Origin: Garcia nutans
Lineage: Eukaryota; Streptophyta; Magnoliopsida; Malpighiales; Euphorbiaceae
Direction: 5' to 3'
DNA: 64,000 bases
NCBI GenBank assembly: GCA_947685225.1
Contig: CANTUV010000024.1
Coordinates: 16,200,001 to 16,264,000 of the forward strand
Shown here: in pieces, positions 33,941-44,373 of the stretch
How the letters are laid out: each line of letters starts with the position of its first letter
How positions within the stretch are numbered: position 1 is the first letter of the stretch
Position numbers and translations under genes: made by a program
The notes under the pieces: model-generated
Database searches by the model: none
What the model was told of the DNA's origin: nothing
What the model saw: only the letters and a program-made list of their open reading frames with translations

Positions 33941-36518
33941 TGTAATATCCTCATATGTGGCTTAGAAGTTTTGATTATATTGTTGTTGTTGTGGTTGTTG
34001 TTATTGTTAAATTGAATTGAATGCATATGATGGGGTAAGAAAAGAAATTGGGATGAGAATGCTTGTGCATATGTGTTTTGGAGAAAGAATTAGGGTTTAG
34101 AGACAAATGTATATGTTGTGTATATGATGATATATATAACATATAAAGTGGTCAAATGAAGAGTCAAGGTGATGGTTAAGTGGAAGAAGATATTTTTGGT
34201 TGTTAATGAAATTACATATAAGGACTTATATGAGACAAAGGTTAGTTATATGATTGAGGGTGTTTTAGTAATTGCTTGGATAAGAACACTTGGTGGAGAT
34301 TAAAAGCAAAATTTGACTTTGTATCTTGATTATTGTCTTCTTTCTTCATGAAGTGGCCGGCTCTCCGTTAGCAAAAGGAAAAGAGAAGTGTTCTTGAGGC
34401 AAGAAGCAAGTTGATGAAGCAATCCAAGGTTTTGACAAAGGATTTGTGGAATTTCTTCTTTTCAAGTAAGTATTTTCTTGTTTTCTTTACTTATTTGGAA
34501 GTTGTGTTGGAAGTAAAGTAGGGTTTGATGATTTTGTGATTTGGTGGATTTGAGATGTGTTTGGTTGTGTTTTCAAGTGTTAAATTGATTTTAAGTTATG
34601 AGTTTAATTGAAGGTTGTTGTTGGAAATGATGGTTGTTGATTTGGATGGATGGAGAAGGATGTTGATTTTAGGGTTTTGAGTTAATATGTGTTTAATTGT
34701 GATATTAATGTGTGGTGAAGTAGTTCTTGTGATGAATATGTGTTTAGAACATTGATTATGTTCATGTGAAATATGTTATATAATGAATATTGTGTTTGAG
34801 TGCAATTGAGAAAGGGTTGGTTTTAGTTAAGGTTTTGTGAATTGGTGACACGACCAAAATCAATTTAGGGGAGTGGGCGTGTCCCTTAGGGGAGTGGGCG
34901 TGTCAATTGTTTGAATTAGCTACTGTCTCTTTTGGTTTTAGTGACACGGGCGTGTCCATCAAAGGTGCTGGGCGTGTCAATTATTTGAATTGGCTACTGC
35001 CTCTTTTATTGTTAAAGGCACGGGCGTGTTCCTCAACTAGGTTGGGCGTGCCCTACAAGTGAGTTGGGCGTGTCCCACAAATGAATTGAATGTTGTTTGA
35101 TTTCTTGGTTCTCTTTGCATGGTTTAAATTCTTCAAAAGTTCCATTGTTCCTAAACTTAAACATGAACATTATAAACATGTTTCAAACACAAGAATGATC
35201 TAATCAAATGAATGTGGATGGTCCTAAAGCTATGAATCATGTCAATTGTGTTTTGCCCTAATTGCATTGTTGAGAATTAACAATGTTATGTTATGCACTT
35301 TGAATGGTAATGTGTTTTATGAGAAATGTGGAATGAAATGTTAATATTTATGAATGATGCTATGTGAGATAAAAATACACTTGAATAATGAAGTGTTATA
35401 TTGTGAAATGAAATGTGGAGCCATTGTTATTGGCTAAGGTGATTTAATGGAGATAAATGAGGCATGTTTGCCTAAATGATAATGAGAATTGAAAATGAAA
35501 TCTAAATGAATTGTGTGGCTAATGTGTTATTCCATTTTCAGAGTTTGTTGTTGGTGGCATGCCTAATGAGTGTAACAATCTCTTGAAGTTAGGTTGGATT
35601 GAATCCTTGAAGCCTAATTGAGATGTTACAACCCTTGAAGCTAGGTTGGGTTAGTTCTTGAAGCCAAGTTGGGTTGATGCTTAGCATGCTTTGCTCCCCT
35701 TGAAGCTTGGTTGAACTTAATCCTTGAAGCCTAGTTGGGTATATGATATTGATATTGATAAATGTGATAACAAAACCAAAGCATTAACTCTGAAAATTGA
35801 ATGACATATTAGTGTGTCTTGGGCCCATGCTTGTTTTTGCTTAGTGTTGTTCATGAATGATTAAATGATTAACTAATAAAATATATGCAAAGATGTTGAA
35901 TTCTGATATACATATATGTATGTTAGGTTATGAAATGTAAAAGTATGTTGTTAGCTTTGCATTTATGTTGTTACATGTATGATATAAATTAAAATTGGCA
36001 TTGTATAACATTTAAGCATGTCTATTGCATGTTTTATCTTACTAAGCCCTTGGCTTAGAGCGATAGTGTTTAATCGCGCAGGTGATAGAACTGATAGAAT
36101 CGAACCCGAGAGCTCTTCGAGACCGAGTGAGTAGACATTGAAGAGTTGATTTTGGGAGCTTAAAGATCAGAGCTGACTTGCCAATCATGTATAAATCTTT
36201 TATATGGTGTAAAGTTTTGTTGATAATGTAAATATATGTATAATAGTAAATATGTATTCAAATGTTTTCATATATATACATATTTTATAACTTCTGCTGT
36301 GTAATATATAAATGTATATATATATATATATAGATAACTAATATGTTTTGTTTTATAAGTAAATGATCTATTTTGTTAATAAGATATAATGATATGAATA
36401 TGGTATCAAGTTTTAAAATGTTTTGAATGTTAAGGAAATCGTAGCATCCTATGTTTGGTGCACTTATGCTACATTGTTGTGGTTGTAGTGTGTGTGCATT
36501 GAATATGGGGGTGTTACA
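33941..36518 (+). repeat. Tekay-2 5' LTR
   Basis: Begins TGTAATATCCTC, ends GGGTGTTACA. It carries the GTAAGT donor-like site at 34466-34471, GACACG/CGTGTC repeats (about 34848-35085), a series of CTTGAAGCCTAG-type repeats (about 35580-35745) and the twin hairpins (36042-36080). Confidence 0.96.
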
Positions 36519-36521
36519 ATT

Positions 36522-36539
36522 GTTTTGGTATCAGAGCCT
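36522..36539 (+). other. Primer-binding site of Tekay-2 (initiator tRNA-Met type)
   Basis: TTTTGGTATCAGAGCCTA three bases inside the 5' LTR, as in Tekay-1. Confidence 0.92.
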
Positions 36540-36685
36540 AGGTTTGAGATTCTCAATCTAGGTAAAATAAAATAAAAAGAATATTTTTACTTAAAAAGTG
36601 GTTTTGAATAACATATACGTTTGAGATTGGCAGTCCCTGATCTTTAATAAGATGTAATCTGCTGTGTTTGCAGTATTAGGTGTTG

Positions 36686-38530
36686 ATGGATCCTCACTCA
36701 AGACAGTCAGTTGAGGGTAGTGCCGAGAGCATTGCTCCTGCTGAGGGAGCTAGGGTTGATAGTGTTGAGGAGGCACCTGCTTCGGTGTCGGGTAGACCAG
36801 CTGGAGAGGAGGTTCCACCAGCCTGGTTTAGACATATGATGGAAGTAATGAGACAAGCACCAGTACAGCCACCTCCACCACCACCCCAGCCTCAGGTTCA
36901 GATGAGACAGTATGATAAATTGAGGAAGTTTGGGGCGGAAGATTTTATGGGAACCACTGATCCAGCAGTGGCTGAGCAATGGTTAGGCAAAGTGCAGAGA
37001 ATCTTTATTCAGTTACAAGCCACCCCTGAGGAAAAGTTTGATTATGCCAGGTCATTACTGCAGAAGGACGCATATGACTGGTGGAAGACAGTGCCACACT
37101 CTATGGATGATCCTCCAACACTGTCTTACCCTGATTTTCTGAGGGAATTTGAGTTGAAGTATACTCCTAGGGAGTATAAGGACATGAAGAAGATGGAGTT
37201 CTTAAGCTTGAAACAAGACAGCAAGACTGTTACTGAGTATGAAGTTGAGTTTATTCGACTGAGTCAGTATGCTGGGGGTATCATTGCTGATGAGATTGAT
37301 CGATGTCGGCGATTTGAGGAGGGATTGAGGCCCTCAATTATATGTCATGTGGCAGGCTCCAGGTATCAGGATTTCTCCCAGCTAGTTGCAGCAGCTAGGA
37401 GTGTAGAGAGAGCTCAGGCCATAGTTACAGCTGCTTCTGAAGAGGAGGTTAGAGTGAGAAGGCCCCAGTTCGAGGCAGGGTCTTCTTCTGCGAAGAGGGG
37501 TAGAGGAAGTTTTGTTCCTCGGAGTAGTAGGAGCCAGAGACCAGCAGGTAGGTCAGTGCAGTTCCAGAGGCAGAGATTTAGACCTGCAGCTTCAGTGGCA
37601 AGTGCTCCGACCCCGATGATTCGGAGATCCACTCTTCCCATCTGCATCCATTGTGGGAGGCCACATGGTGGTCCTTGTTGGAAGGCTGGTGTTGCAGGGG
37701 TATGCTTCAGGTGTGGATCACCAGACCACTTTGTGAGAGATTGCCTTGAGAGGCAGGAGCAGATGCCAGTTGATTCTGCTGCTTCTCGAGCTAGTGTGAG
37801 AGGAGGTAGAGGAGGAAGAGGTGTCAGCCGAGGAGGTAGGCCAGGGTTCAGTTCTAGAGGAGGTGCTGCATCCAGAGAGAGTAGACCAGAGGAGGTTGGT
37901 TCTTCCCAGAGGATGTATGTTATGCAGAGGCAGCCAGATGCATCGGCAGTCATAGCTGGTACTTTTTCTTTATTTAATACTCCAGTACTTGCTTTGATTG
38001 ATCCGGGTTCCACGCATTCTTATGTTAGTGTATCTGTCTTTCCTGTATCTGATGTGCATGCTGAGTCCCTAGGATTTGATGTGTTGGTGACAAATCCGTT
38101 AGGGCATAGTGTGGTTGTGAGTAAGGTGCACCGGGATAGTGTAGTGAGGGTGCAGGGTGAGGAGTTCTTTGGAGATTTGATTGAGATGCCATTTAAGGAA
38201 TATGATGTGATCTTAGGTATGGATTGGCTATCTCGACATGGAGCTGTGGTGGATTGTAAAAAGAAAATTGTTTCTTTGAGAACCGTTGATGGTAGAAAAG
38301 TGATAGTATCTAATGAGCAGGAACAGCTAGCCTCCTTATTTGTTTCAGCTGTTGCAGCCAGGAGGTTGATTAGAAAGGGGTGTGAAGCCTATCTCGCTCA
38401 TGTGATAGATACTAGAGTGAAGGGTTTTCCCATTGATAGCATTGCCACAGTTGCTGAGTTCCCTGATGTGTTTTCAGAGGAGTTGCCGGGATTGCCTCCA
38501 GAGAGAGAGGTGGAGTTTGGTATTGAATAG
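36686..38530 (+). CDS. gag: Tekay-2 gag and protease, ending at a TAG
   Basis: A 614-residue open frame from ATG 36686. I chose this ATG over an upstream in-frame GTG because plant translation starts at AUG and the homologous ATG exists in Tekay-1. Order: acidic and proline-rich N-terminus, gag core (about residues 70-230), basic linker, a half-knuckle CIHCGRPHGGPC (about 320), a CCHC knuckle CFRCGSPDHFVRDC (about 340-353), a glycine/arginine-rich stretch, and a protease with DPGS at about 439. The frame ends at TAG 38528-38530, just before RT; Tekay-1 has a leucine codon there. Downstream pol is in the same frame, so the normal product is a gag-pol polyprotein and the TAG is either a lesion or a readthrough point. 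Confidence 0.93.
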   Translation: MDPHSRQSVEGSAESIAPAEGARVDSVEEAPASVSGRPAGEEVPPAWFRHMMEVMRQAPVQPPPPPPQPQVQMRQYDKLRKFGAEDFMGTTDPAVAEQWLGKVQRIFIQLQATPEEKFDYARSLLQKDAYDWWKTVPHSMDDPPTLSYPDFLREFELKYTPREYKDMKKMEFLSLKQDSKTVTEYEVEFIRLSQYAGGIIADEIDRCRRFEEGLRPSIICHVAGSRYQDFSQLVAAARSVERAQAIVTAASEEEVRVRRPQFEAGSSSAKRGRGSFVPRSSRSQRPAGRSVQFQRQRFRPAASVASAPTPMIRRSTLPICIHCGRPHGGPCWKAGVAGVCFRCGSPDHFVRDCLERQEQMPVDSAASRASVRGGRGGRGVSRGGRPGFSSRGGAASRESRPEEVGSSQRMYVMQRQPDASAVIAGTFSLFNTPVLALIDPGSTHSYVSVSVFPVSDVHAESLGFDVLVTNPLGHSVVVSKVHRDSVVRVQGEEFFGDLIEMPFKEYDVILGMDWLSRHGAVVDCKKKIVSLRTVDGRKVIVSNEQEQLASLFVSAVAARRLIRKGCEAYLAHVIDTRVKGFPIDSIATVAEFPDVFSEELPGLPPEREVEFGIE

Positions 38531-41332
38531 TTACCTGGTACCACTCCTATCTCTATTACTCCTTATAGAATGGCACCAGCAGAATTGAGGGAGTTAAAAG
38601 TGCAGTTACAGGAGTTGTTGGACAAAGGATTTATTCACCCCAGTGTTTCTCCTTGGGGAGCTCCTGTGTTATTTGTGAAGAAGAAAGATGGTACAATGAG
38701 GTTGTGTATCGATTATAGGCAATTGAACAAGGTGACCATTAAAAATAAATATCCTTTGCCTAGAATCGATGATCTCTTTGATCAATTAAAGGGTGCAGCT
38801 GTATTTTCTAAAATTGATCTGAGATCAGGATACCATCAGCTGAGAGTCAGAGCTGAAGATGTTCCGAAGACAGCTTTCAGGACCAGGTATGGGCACTATG
38901 AATTTTTAGTTATGCCTTTTGGTCTGACGAATGCACCTGCAGCTTTTATGGATTTGATGAATAGGGTGTTTAGGCCCTATCTGGATCAGTTTGTTGTGGT
39001 CTTCATCGATGACATTCTAGTGTATTCGCGGAATGAAGAGGAACATGATATGCATCTGCGGATTGTGTTGCAGATTTTGAGAGAGAAGCAGTTGTTTGCC
39101 AAATTGTCGAAATGTGAGTTCTGGTTGGATCAAGTAGCTTTTCTCGGACATATTGTTTCAGCAGAAGGCATTAGAGTTGATCCAAGTAAAGTTGAAGCTA
39201 TTCTGAATTGGAGTCCACCCAAGTCTGTGACAGAGATTAGAAGTTTTCTGGGTTTAGCAGGCTATTACAGGCGGTTTGTGAAAGGGTTTTCTTTGATAGC
39301 TACTCCACTCACCAGATTGCTTCGTAAGGGAGTGAGATTTGTGTGGACTGATCAGTGTCAGGCTAGCTTTGAGCAGTTGAGAGATATGTTAACTCAAGCG
39401 CCTGTTTTAACTTTACCTGTTGAAGGCAAACCATATGTGATCTACAGTGATGCTTCACATAGAGGTTTGGGATGTGTATTGATGCAGGAAGGGAAAGTTA
39501 TAGCTTATGCATCTCGACAGTTGAAACCGCATGAGCTTAACTATCCGACCCATGATTTGGAATTGGCTGCCATTGTGTTTGCATTAAAGATTTGGCGCCA
39601 TTATTTATTTGGGGAGAAATGTTTCATCTACACTGATCACAAGAGTTTGAAGTATTTGGGTGTCCAGAAAGAACTCAATCTTCGTCAGAGGAGATGGTTA
39701 GAATTGATTAAAGACTACGACTGCTTGATTGATTATCATCCAGGTAAAGCAAATGTTGTTGCTGATGCTTTGAGTCGGAAGTCTTTAGCAGGATTAACTG
39801 TTTTCTCGCTCTCGTTGCTTGTTGAGTTGAGAGCTTTGCATGCCAGTTTTGTACCTTGTGATGATGGTGCATTGTTGGCACAGTTGCAATTGAAGCCAGT
39901 TTTGTTAGATCAGATCAAAGAGGCTCAGTTGGTTGATATGAAGATTCAGAAGATTATTTCAGATTGCAAGATTGGGAAGACTAGAGATTTTGTTGTGAGA
40001 GATGATGGGAGTCTCTGGTTTAAGAACCGATTGTGTGTACCCGATGATGCTGATTTGAAAAGAATCATTTTAGAAGAAGCTCATCAGTCGATGTTTGCTA
40101 TGCATCCGGGTAGTACGAAGATGTACAATGATTTGAGACAACATTATTGGTGGATTGGTTTGAAGAGAGACATTGCTGAGTTTGTATCGAAATGTCTCAC
40201 TTGTCAGAAAGTTAAAGCAGAGCATCAAGTTCCAACCGGGTTGCTTCAACCGTTGTCAGTGCCTGCATGGAAGTGGGAAAGAGTGACAATGGACTTTGTG
40301 TCTGGTTTGCCATTGACACAAAGGAAACATGATGCCATTTGGGTGATTGTGGATAGATTGACTAAGACAGCTCATTTCCTTCCGGTGCGGATGGATTACT
40401 CTTTGGAGAGATTGGCTGAGCTGTATATCCAGGAGATTGTGAAACTGCATGGTGTTCCAACTTCTTTAGTGTCTGATCGAGATCCCAGGTTTACTTCAAG
40501 ATTTTGGAAGAGTTTGCATAATGCTATGGGTTCTCGACTGCACTTCAGTACTGCTTTTCATCCACAGACGGATGGACAGTCAGAGAGGGTGATACAGATT
40601 CTTGAAGATATGTTGAGAAGCTGTGTCATCGATTTCTCTGGAAGTTGGGATAGATTTTTACCTCTTGTGGAGTTTGCTTACAACAACAGTCACCAATCCA
40701 GCATTGGTATGGCACCATTCGAAGCATTGTATGGCAGACGGTGTAGGACACCTCTTTGTTGGAATGAGCTTGGAGATAATAAGTTGGTTGGTCCTGATTT
40801 GATTCAAGAAACTGAAGAGAAAGTAAAATTGATTCGAGGCAGGTTAAAAGCAGCTTCAGACCGACAGAAGTCTTATGCAGATCTGAAAAGGAGAGACATT
40901 CAGTTTGATGTTGGAGATAAGGTATTTTTGAAAGTGTCTCCTTGGAAAAAGATTTTGAGGTTCGGTCGGAAAGGAAAATTGAGTCCTCGTTTCATTGGGC
41001 CGTATGAAGTGTTAGATAGAGTTGGGCCAGTTGCTTATCGACTTGCTTTGCCACCTGAGTTGGATCGTATTCATAATGTATTCCATGTTTCTATGTTGAG
41101 GAGGTACAGGTCGGATCCATCTCATGTGTTGCCATTTGAGTCAATTGAAGTGAGCCCAGACTTGACTTTTGAAGAGGAACCAGTTGCTATCTTGGCACGT
41201 GATGTGAAAGATTTGAGAAACAAGAAAGTGCCATTGGTGAAGATTCTTTGGAAGAACCATGGGAAAGAAGAAGCAACATGGGAAAATGAGCAAACGATGC
41301 GAGAGCAATATCCTCAGTTGTTTCAGAGTTAA
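38531..41332 (+). CDS. pol: Tekay-2 pol: RT, RNase H, integrase, chromodomain
   Basis: Open in the gag frame from the codon after TAG 38528; the first ATG is 38570, giving 920 residues. Counting from that ATG: RT with FIDD at 145-148, RNase H near 290-410 (YSDASH), integrase zinc region beginning at about 505 (HX...CLTCQ), integrase D575, D636 and E672 (35 residues between the last two, the standard spacing), and a chromodomain from about 860 to the end. All catalytic residues looked for are present. These enzymes copy element RNA to DNA and insert it, and the chromodomain probably directs insertion to methylated chromatin. Without readthrough of the TAG the polymerase would not be made from gag. 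Confidence 0.95.
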   Translation, partial: LPGTTPISITPYRMAPAELRELKVQLQELLDKGFIHPSVSPWGAPVLFVKKKDGTMRLCIDYRQLNKVTIKNKYPLPRIDDLFDQLKGAAVFSKIDLRSGYHQLRVRAEDVPKTAFRTRYGHYEFLVMPFGLTNAPAAFMDLMNRVFRPYLDQFVVVFIDDILVYSRNEEEHDMHLRIVLQILREKQLFAKLSKCEFWLDQVAFLGHIVSAEGIRVDPSKVEAILNWSPPKSVTEIRSFLGLAGYYRRFVKGFSLIATPLTRLLRKGVRFVWTDQCQASFEQLRDMLTQAPVLTLPVEGKPYVIYSDASHRGLGCVLMQEGKVIAYASRQLKPHELNYPTHDLELAAIVFALKIWRHYLFGEKCFIYTDHKSLKYLGVQKELNLRQRRWLELIKDYDCLIDYHPGKANVVADALSRKSLAGLTVFSLSLLVELRALHASFVPCDDGALLAQLQLKPVLLDQIKEAQLVDMKIQKIISDCKIGKTRDFVVRDDGSLWFKNRLCVPDDADLKRIILEEAHQSMFAMHPGSTKMYNDLRQHYWWIGLKRDIAEFVSKCLTCQKVKAEHQVPTGLLQPLSVPAWKWERVTMDFVSGLPLTQRKHDAIWVIVDRLTKTAHFLPVRMDYSLERLAELYIQEIVKLHGVPTSLVSDRDPRFTSRFWKSLHNAMGSRLHFSTAFHPQTDGQSERVIQILEDMLRSCVIDFSGSWDRFLPLVEFAYNNSHQSSIGMAPFEALYGRRCRTPLCWNELGDNKLVGPDLIQETEEKVKLIRGRLKAASDRQKSYADLKRRDIQFDVGDKVFLKVSPWKKILRFGRKGKLSPRFIGPYEVLDRVGPVAYRLALPPELDRIHNVFHVSMLRRYRSDPSHVLPFESIEVSPDLTFEEEPVAILARDVKDLRNKKVPLVKILWKNHGKEEATWENEQTMREQYPQLFQS

Positions 41333-41366
41333 TTTCAGGTAATTTCGAGGACGAAATTTTCTTTTT

Positions 41367-41379
41367 AGAGGGGGAGAAT
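41367..41379 (+). other. Polypurine tract of Tekay-2
   Basis: AGAGGGGGAGAAT directly before the 3' LTR, preceded by GAGGACGAAATTTTC, a block typical of chromoviruses. Confidence 0.9.
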
Positions 41380-43953
41380 TGTAATATCCTCATATGTGGC
41401 TTAGAAGTTTTGATTATATTGTTGTTGTTGTGGTTGTTGTTATTGTTAAATTGAATTGAATGCATATGATGGGGTAAGAAAAGAAATTGGGATGAGAATG
41501 CTTGTGCATATGTGTTTTGGAGAAAGAATTAGGGTTTAGAGACAAATGTATATGTTGTGTATATGATGATATATATAACATATAAAGTGGTCAAATGAAG
41601 AGTCAAGGTGATGGTTAAGTGGAAGAAGATATTTTTGGTTGTTAATGAAATTACATATAAGGACTTATATGAGACAAAGGTTAGTTATATGATTGAGGGT
41701 GTTTTAGTAATTGCTTGGATAAGAACACTTGGTGGAGATTAAAAGCAAAATTTGACTTTGTATCTTGATTATTGTCTTCTTTCTTCATGAAGTGGCCGGC
41801 TCTCCATTAGCAAAAGGAAAAGAGAAGTGTTCTTGAGGCAAGAAGCAAGTTGATGAAGCAATCCAAGGTTTTGACAAAGGATTTGTGGAATTTCTTCTTT
41901 TCAAGTAAGTATTTTCTTGTTTTCTTTACTTATTTGGAAGTTGTGTTGGAAGTAAAGTAGGGTTTGATGATTTTGTGATTTGGTGGATTTGAGATGTGTT
42001 TGGTTGTGTTTTCAAGTGTTAAATTGATTTTAAGTTATGAGTTTAATTGAAGGTTGTTGTTGGAAATGATGGTTGTTGATTTGGATGGATGGAGAAGGAT
42101 GTTGATTTTAGGGTTTTGAGTTAATATGTGTTTAATTGTGATATTAATGTGTGGTGAAGTAGTTCTTGTGATGAATATGTGTTTAGAACATTGATTATGT
42201 TCATGTGAAATATGTTATATAATGAATATTGTGTTTGAGTGCAATTGAGAAAGGGTTGGTTTTAGTTAAGGTTTTGTGAATTGGTGACACGGCCAAAATC
42301 AATTTAGGGGAGTGGGCGTGTCCCTTAGGGGAGTGGGCGTGTCAATTGTTTGAATTAGCTACTGTCTCTTTTGGTTTTAGTGACACGGGCGTGTCCATCA
42401 AAGGTGCTGGGCGTGTCAATTATTTGAATTGGCTACTGCCTCTTTTATTGTTAAAGACACGGGCGTGTTCCTCAACTAGGTTGGGCGTGCCCTACAAGTG
42501 AGTTGGGCGTGTCCCACAAATGAATTGAATGTTGTTTGATTTCTTGGTTCTCTTTGCATGGTTTAAATTCTTCAAAAGTTCCATTGTTCCTAAACTTAAA
42601 CATGAACATTATAAACATGTTTCAAACACAAGAATGATCTAATCAAATGAATGTGGATGGTCCTAAAGCTATGAATCATGTCAATTGTGTTTTGCCCTAA
42701 TTGCATTGTTGAGAATTAACAATGTTATGTTATGCACTTTGAATGGTAATGTGTTTTATGAGAAATGTGGAATGAAATGTTAATATTTATGAATGATGCT
42801 ATGTGAGATAAAAATACACTTGAATAATGAAGTGTTATATTGTGAAATGAAATGTGGAGCCATTGTTATTGGCTAAGGTGATTTAATGGAGATAAATGAG
42901 GCATGTTTGCCTAAATGATAATGAGAATTGAAAATGAAATCTAAATGAATTGTGTGGCTAATGTGTTATTCCATTTTCAGAGTTTGTTGTTGGTGGCATG
43001 CCTAATGAGTGTAACAATCTCTTGAAGTTAGGTTGGATTGAATCCTTGAAGCCTAATTGAGATGTTACAACCCTTGAAGCTAGGTTGGGTTAGTTCTTGA
43101 AGCCAAGTTGGGTTGATGCTTAGCATGCTTTGCTCCCCTTGAAGCTTGGTTGAACTTAATCCTTGAAGCCTAGTTGGGTATATGATATTGATATTGATAA
43201 ATGTGATAACAAAACCAAAGCATTAACTCTGAAAATTGAATGACATATTAGTGTGTCTTGGGCCCATGCTTGTTTTTGCTTAGTGTTGTTCATGAATGAT
43301 TAAATGATTAACTAATAAAATATATGCAAAGATGTTGAATTCTGATATACATATATGTATGTTAGGTTATGAAATGTAAAAGTATGTTGTTAGCTTTGCA
43401 TTTATGTTGTTACATGTATGATATAAATTAAAATTGGCATTGTATAACATTTAAGCATGTCTATTTCATGTTTTATCTTACTAAGCCCTTGGCTTAGCGC
43501 GATAGTGTTTAATCGCGCAGGTGATAGAACTGATAGAATCGAACCCGAGAGCTCTTCGAGACCGAGTGAGAGTAGACATTGAAGAGTTGATTTTGGGAGC
43601 TTAAAGATCAGAGCTGACTTGCCAATCATGTATAAATCTTTTATATGGTGTAAAGTTTTGTTGATAATGTAAATATATGTATAATAGTAAATATGTATTC
43701 AAATGTTTTCATATATATACATATTTTATAACTTCTGCTGTGTAATATATAAATGTATATATATATAGATAACTAATATGTTTTGTTTTATAAGTAAATG
43801 ATCTATTTTGTTAATAAGATATAATGATATGAATATGGTATCAAGTTTTAAAATGTTTTGAATGTTAAGGAAATCGTAGCATCCTATGTTTGGTGCACTT
43901 ATGCGACATTGTTGTGGTTGTAGTGTGTGTGCATTGAATATGGGGGTGTTACA
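41380..43953 (+). repeat. Tekay-2 3' LTR
   Basis: Nearly identical to 33941-36518. In this copy the second hairpin is perfect, with arms at 43497-43503 and 43512-43518, where the 5' LTR has one mismatch. Followed by the CATTT duplication. Confidence 0.96.
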
Positions 43954-43958
43954 CATTT

Positions 43959-44373
43959 TATAGACAAAAATCAGACTGGACGGCGGTCGGACCGCCGTTG
44001 ACCAGCCAGAAAATCGGGAAAAGGATAACGGCGGTGGTCGGACCGCCGGTTTCGGCTGTCGAACAGCCATGGTCGGTGGCCGGACCGCCGGTTCCGGCGG
44101 TCAAACCACCGCATCTCGCGGGCGGTCGGACAGCCAATCTCCATGGTCCAGCCTCCAAAAATCGTACGATTTTCGCTCAAACTAATTTTTCGGGAGCTAC
44201 AGACCTCCAAAAAATATTCCGGGACCATATCCGTGATCCTCGCGTCATTCCGGACATTTCAAGTACCATGAAGACATACTTCCGGTGAACTTTATCGTGA
44301 CCCTTCGGTTCGGCTTGGTCGCCTACAGTCTGAGAAAGCCGGCTTTGCGAGCCTCAAAATTTGAGTATTCACA
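43959..44373 (-). repeat. 5' LTR of the Tat-like element, right piece
   Basis: Continues the LTR cut at 33940 and holds the GC-rich GGCGGTCGGACCGCC cluster (about 43979-44133). It ends with the LTR start at 44373, followed by the duplication CTTGG. Confidence 0.92.

Larger units (their letters stand above)
33936..43958 (+). mobile_element. Tekay-2: young, nearly intact Tekay/Del chromovirus
   Basis: 5' LTR 33941-36518 and 3' LTR 41380-43953, both TG...CA, with perfect target duplications CATTT (33936-33940 and 43954-43958). By eye the LTRs differ at about six bases plus two short length changes, which means a very recent insertion. Primer site, gag-pol frame, polypurine tract and chromodomain are all present. 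One TAG at 38528 is the only visible lesion in about 4.65 kb of coding sequence. Confidence 0.97.
20795..44373 (-). mobile_element. Tat/Ogre-like Ty3/gypsy element with two nested insertions
   Basis: Reverse-strand element with 3' LTR 20795-22133, internal region 22134-32970 and 5' LTR 32971-44373. The 5' LTR is split by Tekay-2, and pol is split by a Tekay solo LTR. Perfect duplications CTTGG lie at 20790-20794 and 44374-44378. The primer site resembles the tRNA-Arg type used by Ogre/Tat, there is a second, archaeal-type RNase H, there is no chromodomain, and an extra antisense ORF precedes the 3' LTR. All coding parts carry stops. Without insertions it is about 11 kb, short for Ogre. Confidence 0.9.

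Noticed and set aside
37414..38013. 199-codon reverse-strand ORF in Tekay-2 gag
   Set aside because: Shadow of the glycine/arginine-rich gag segment; no recognisable domain.
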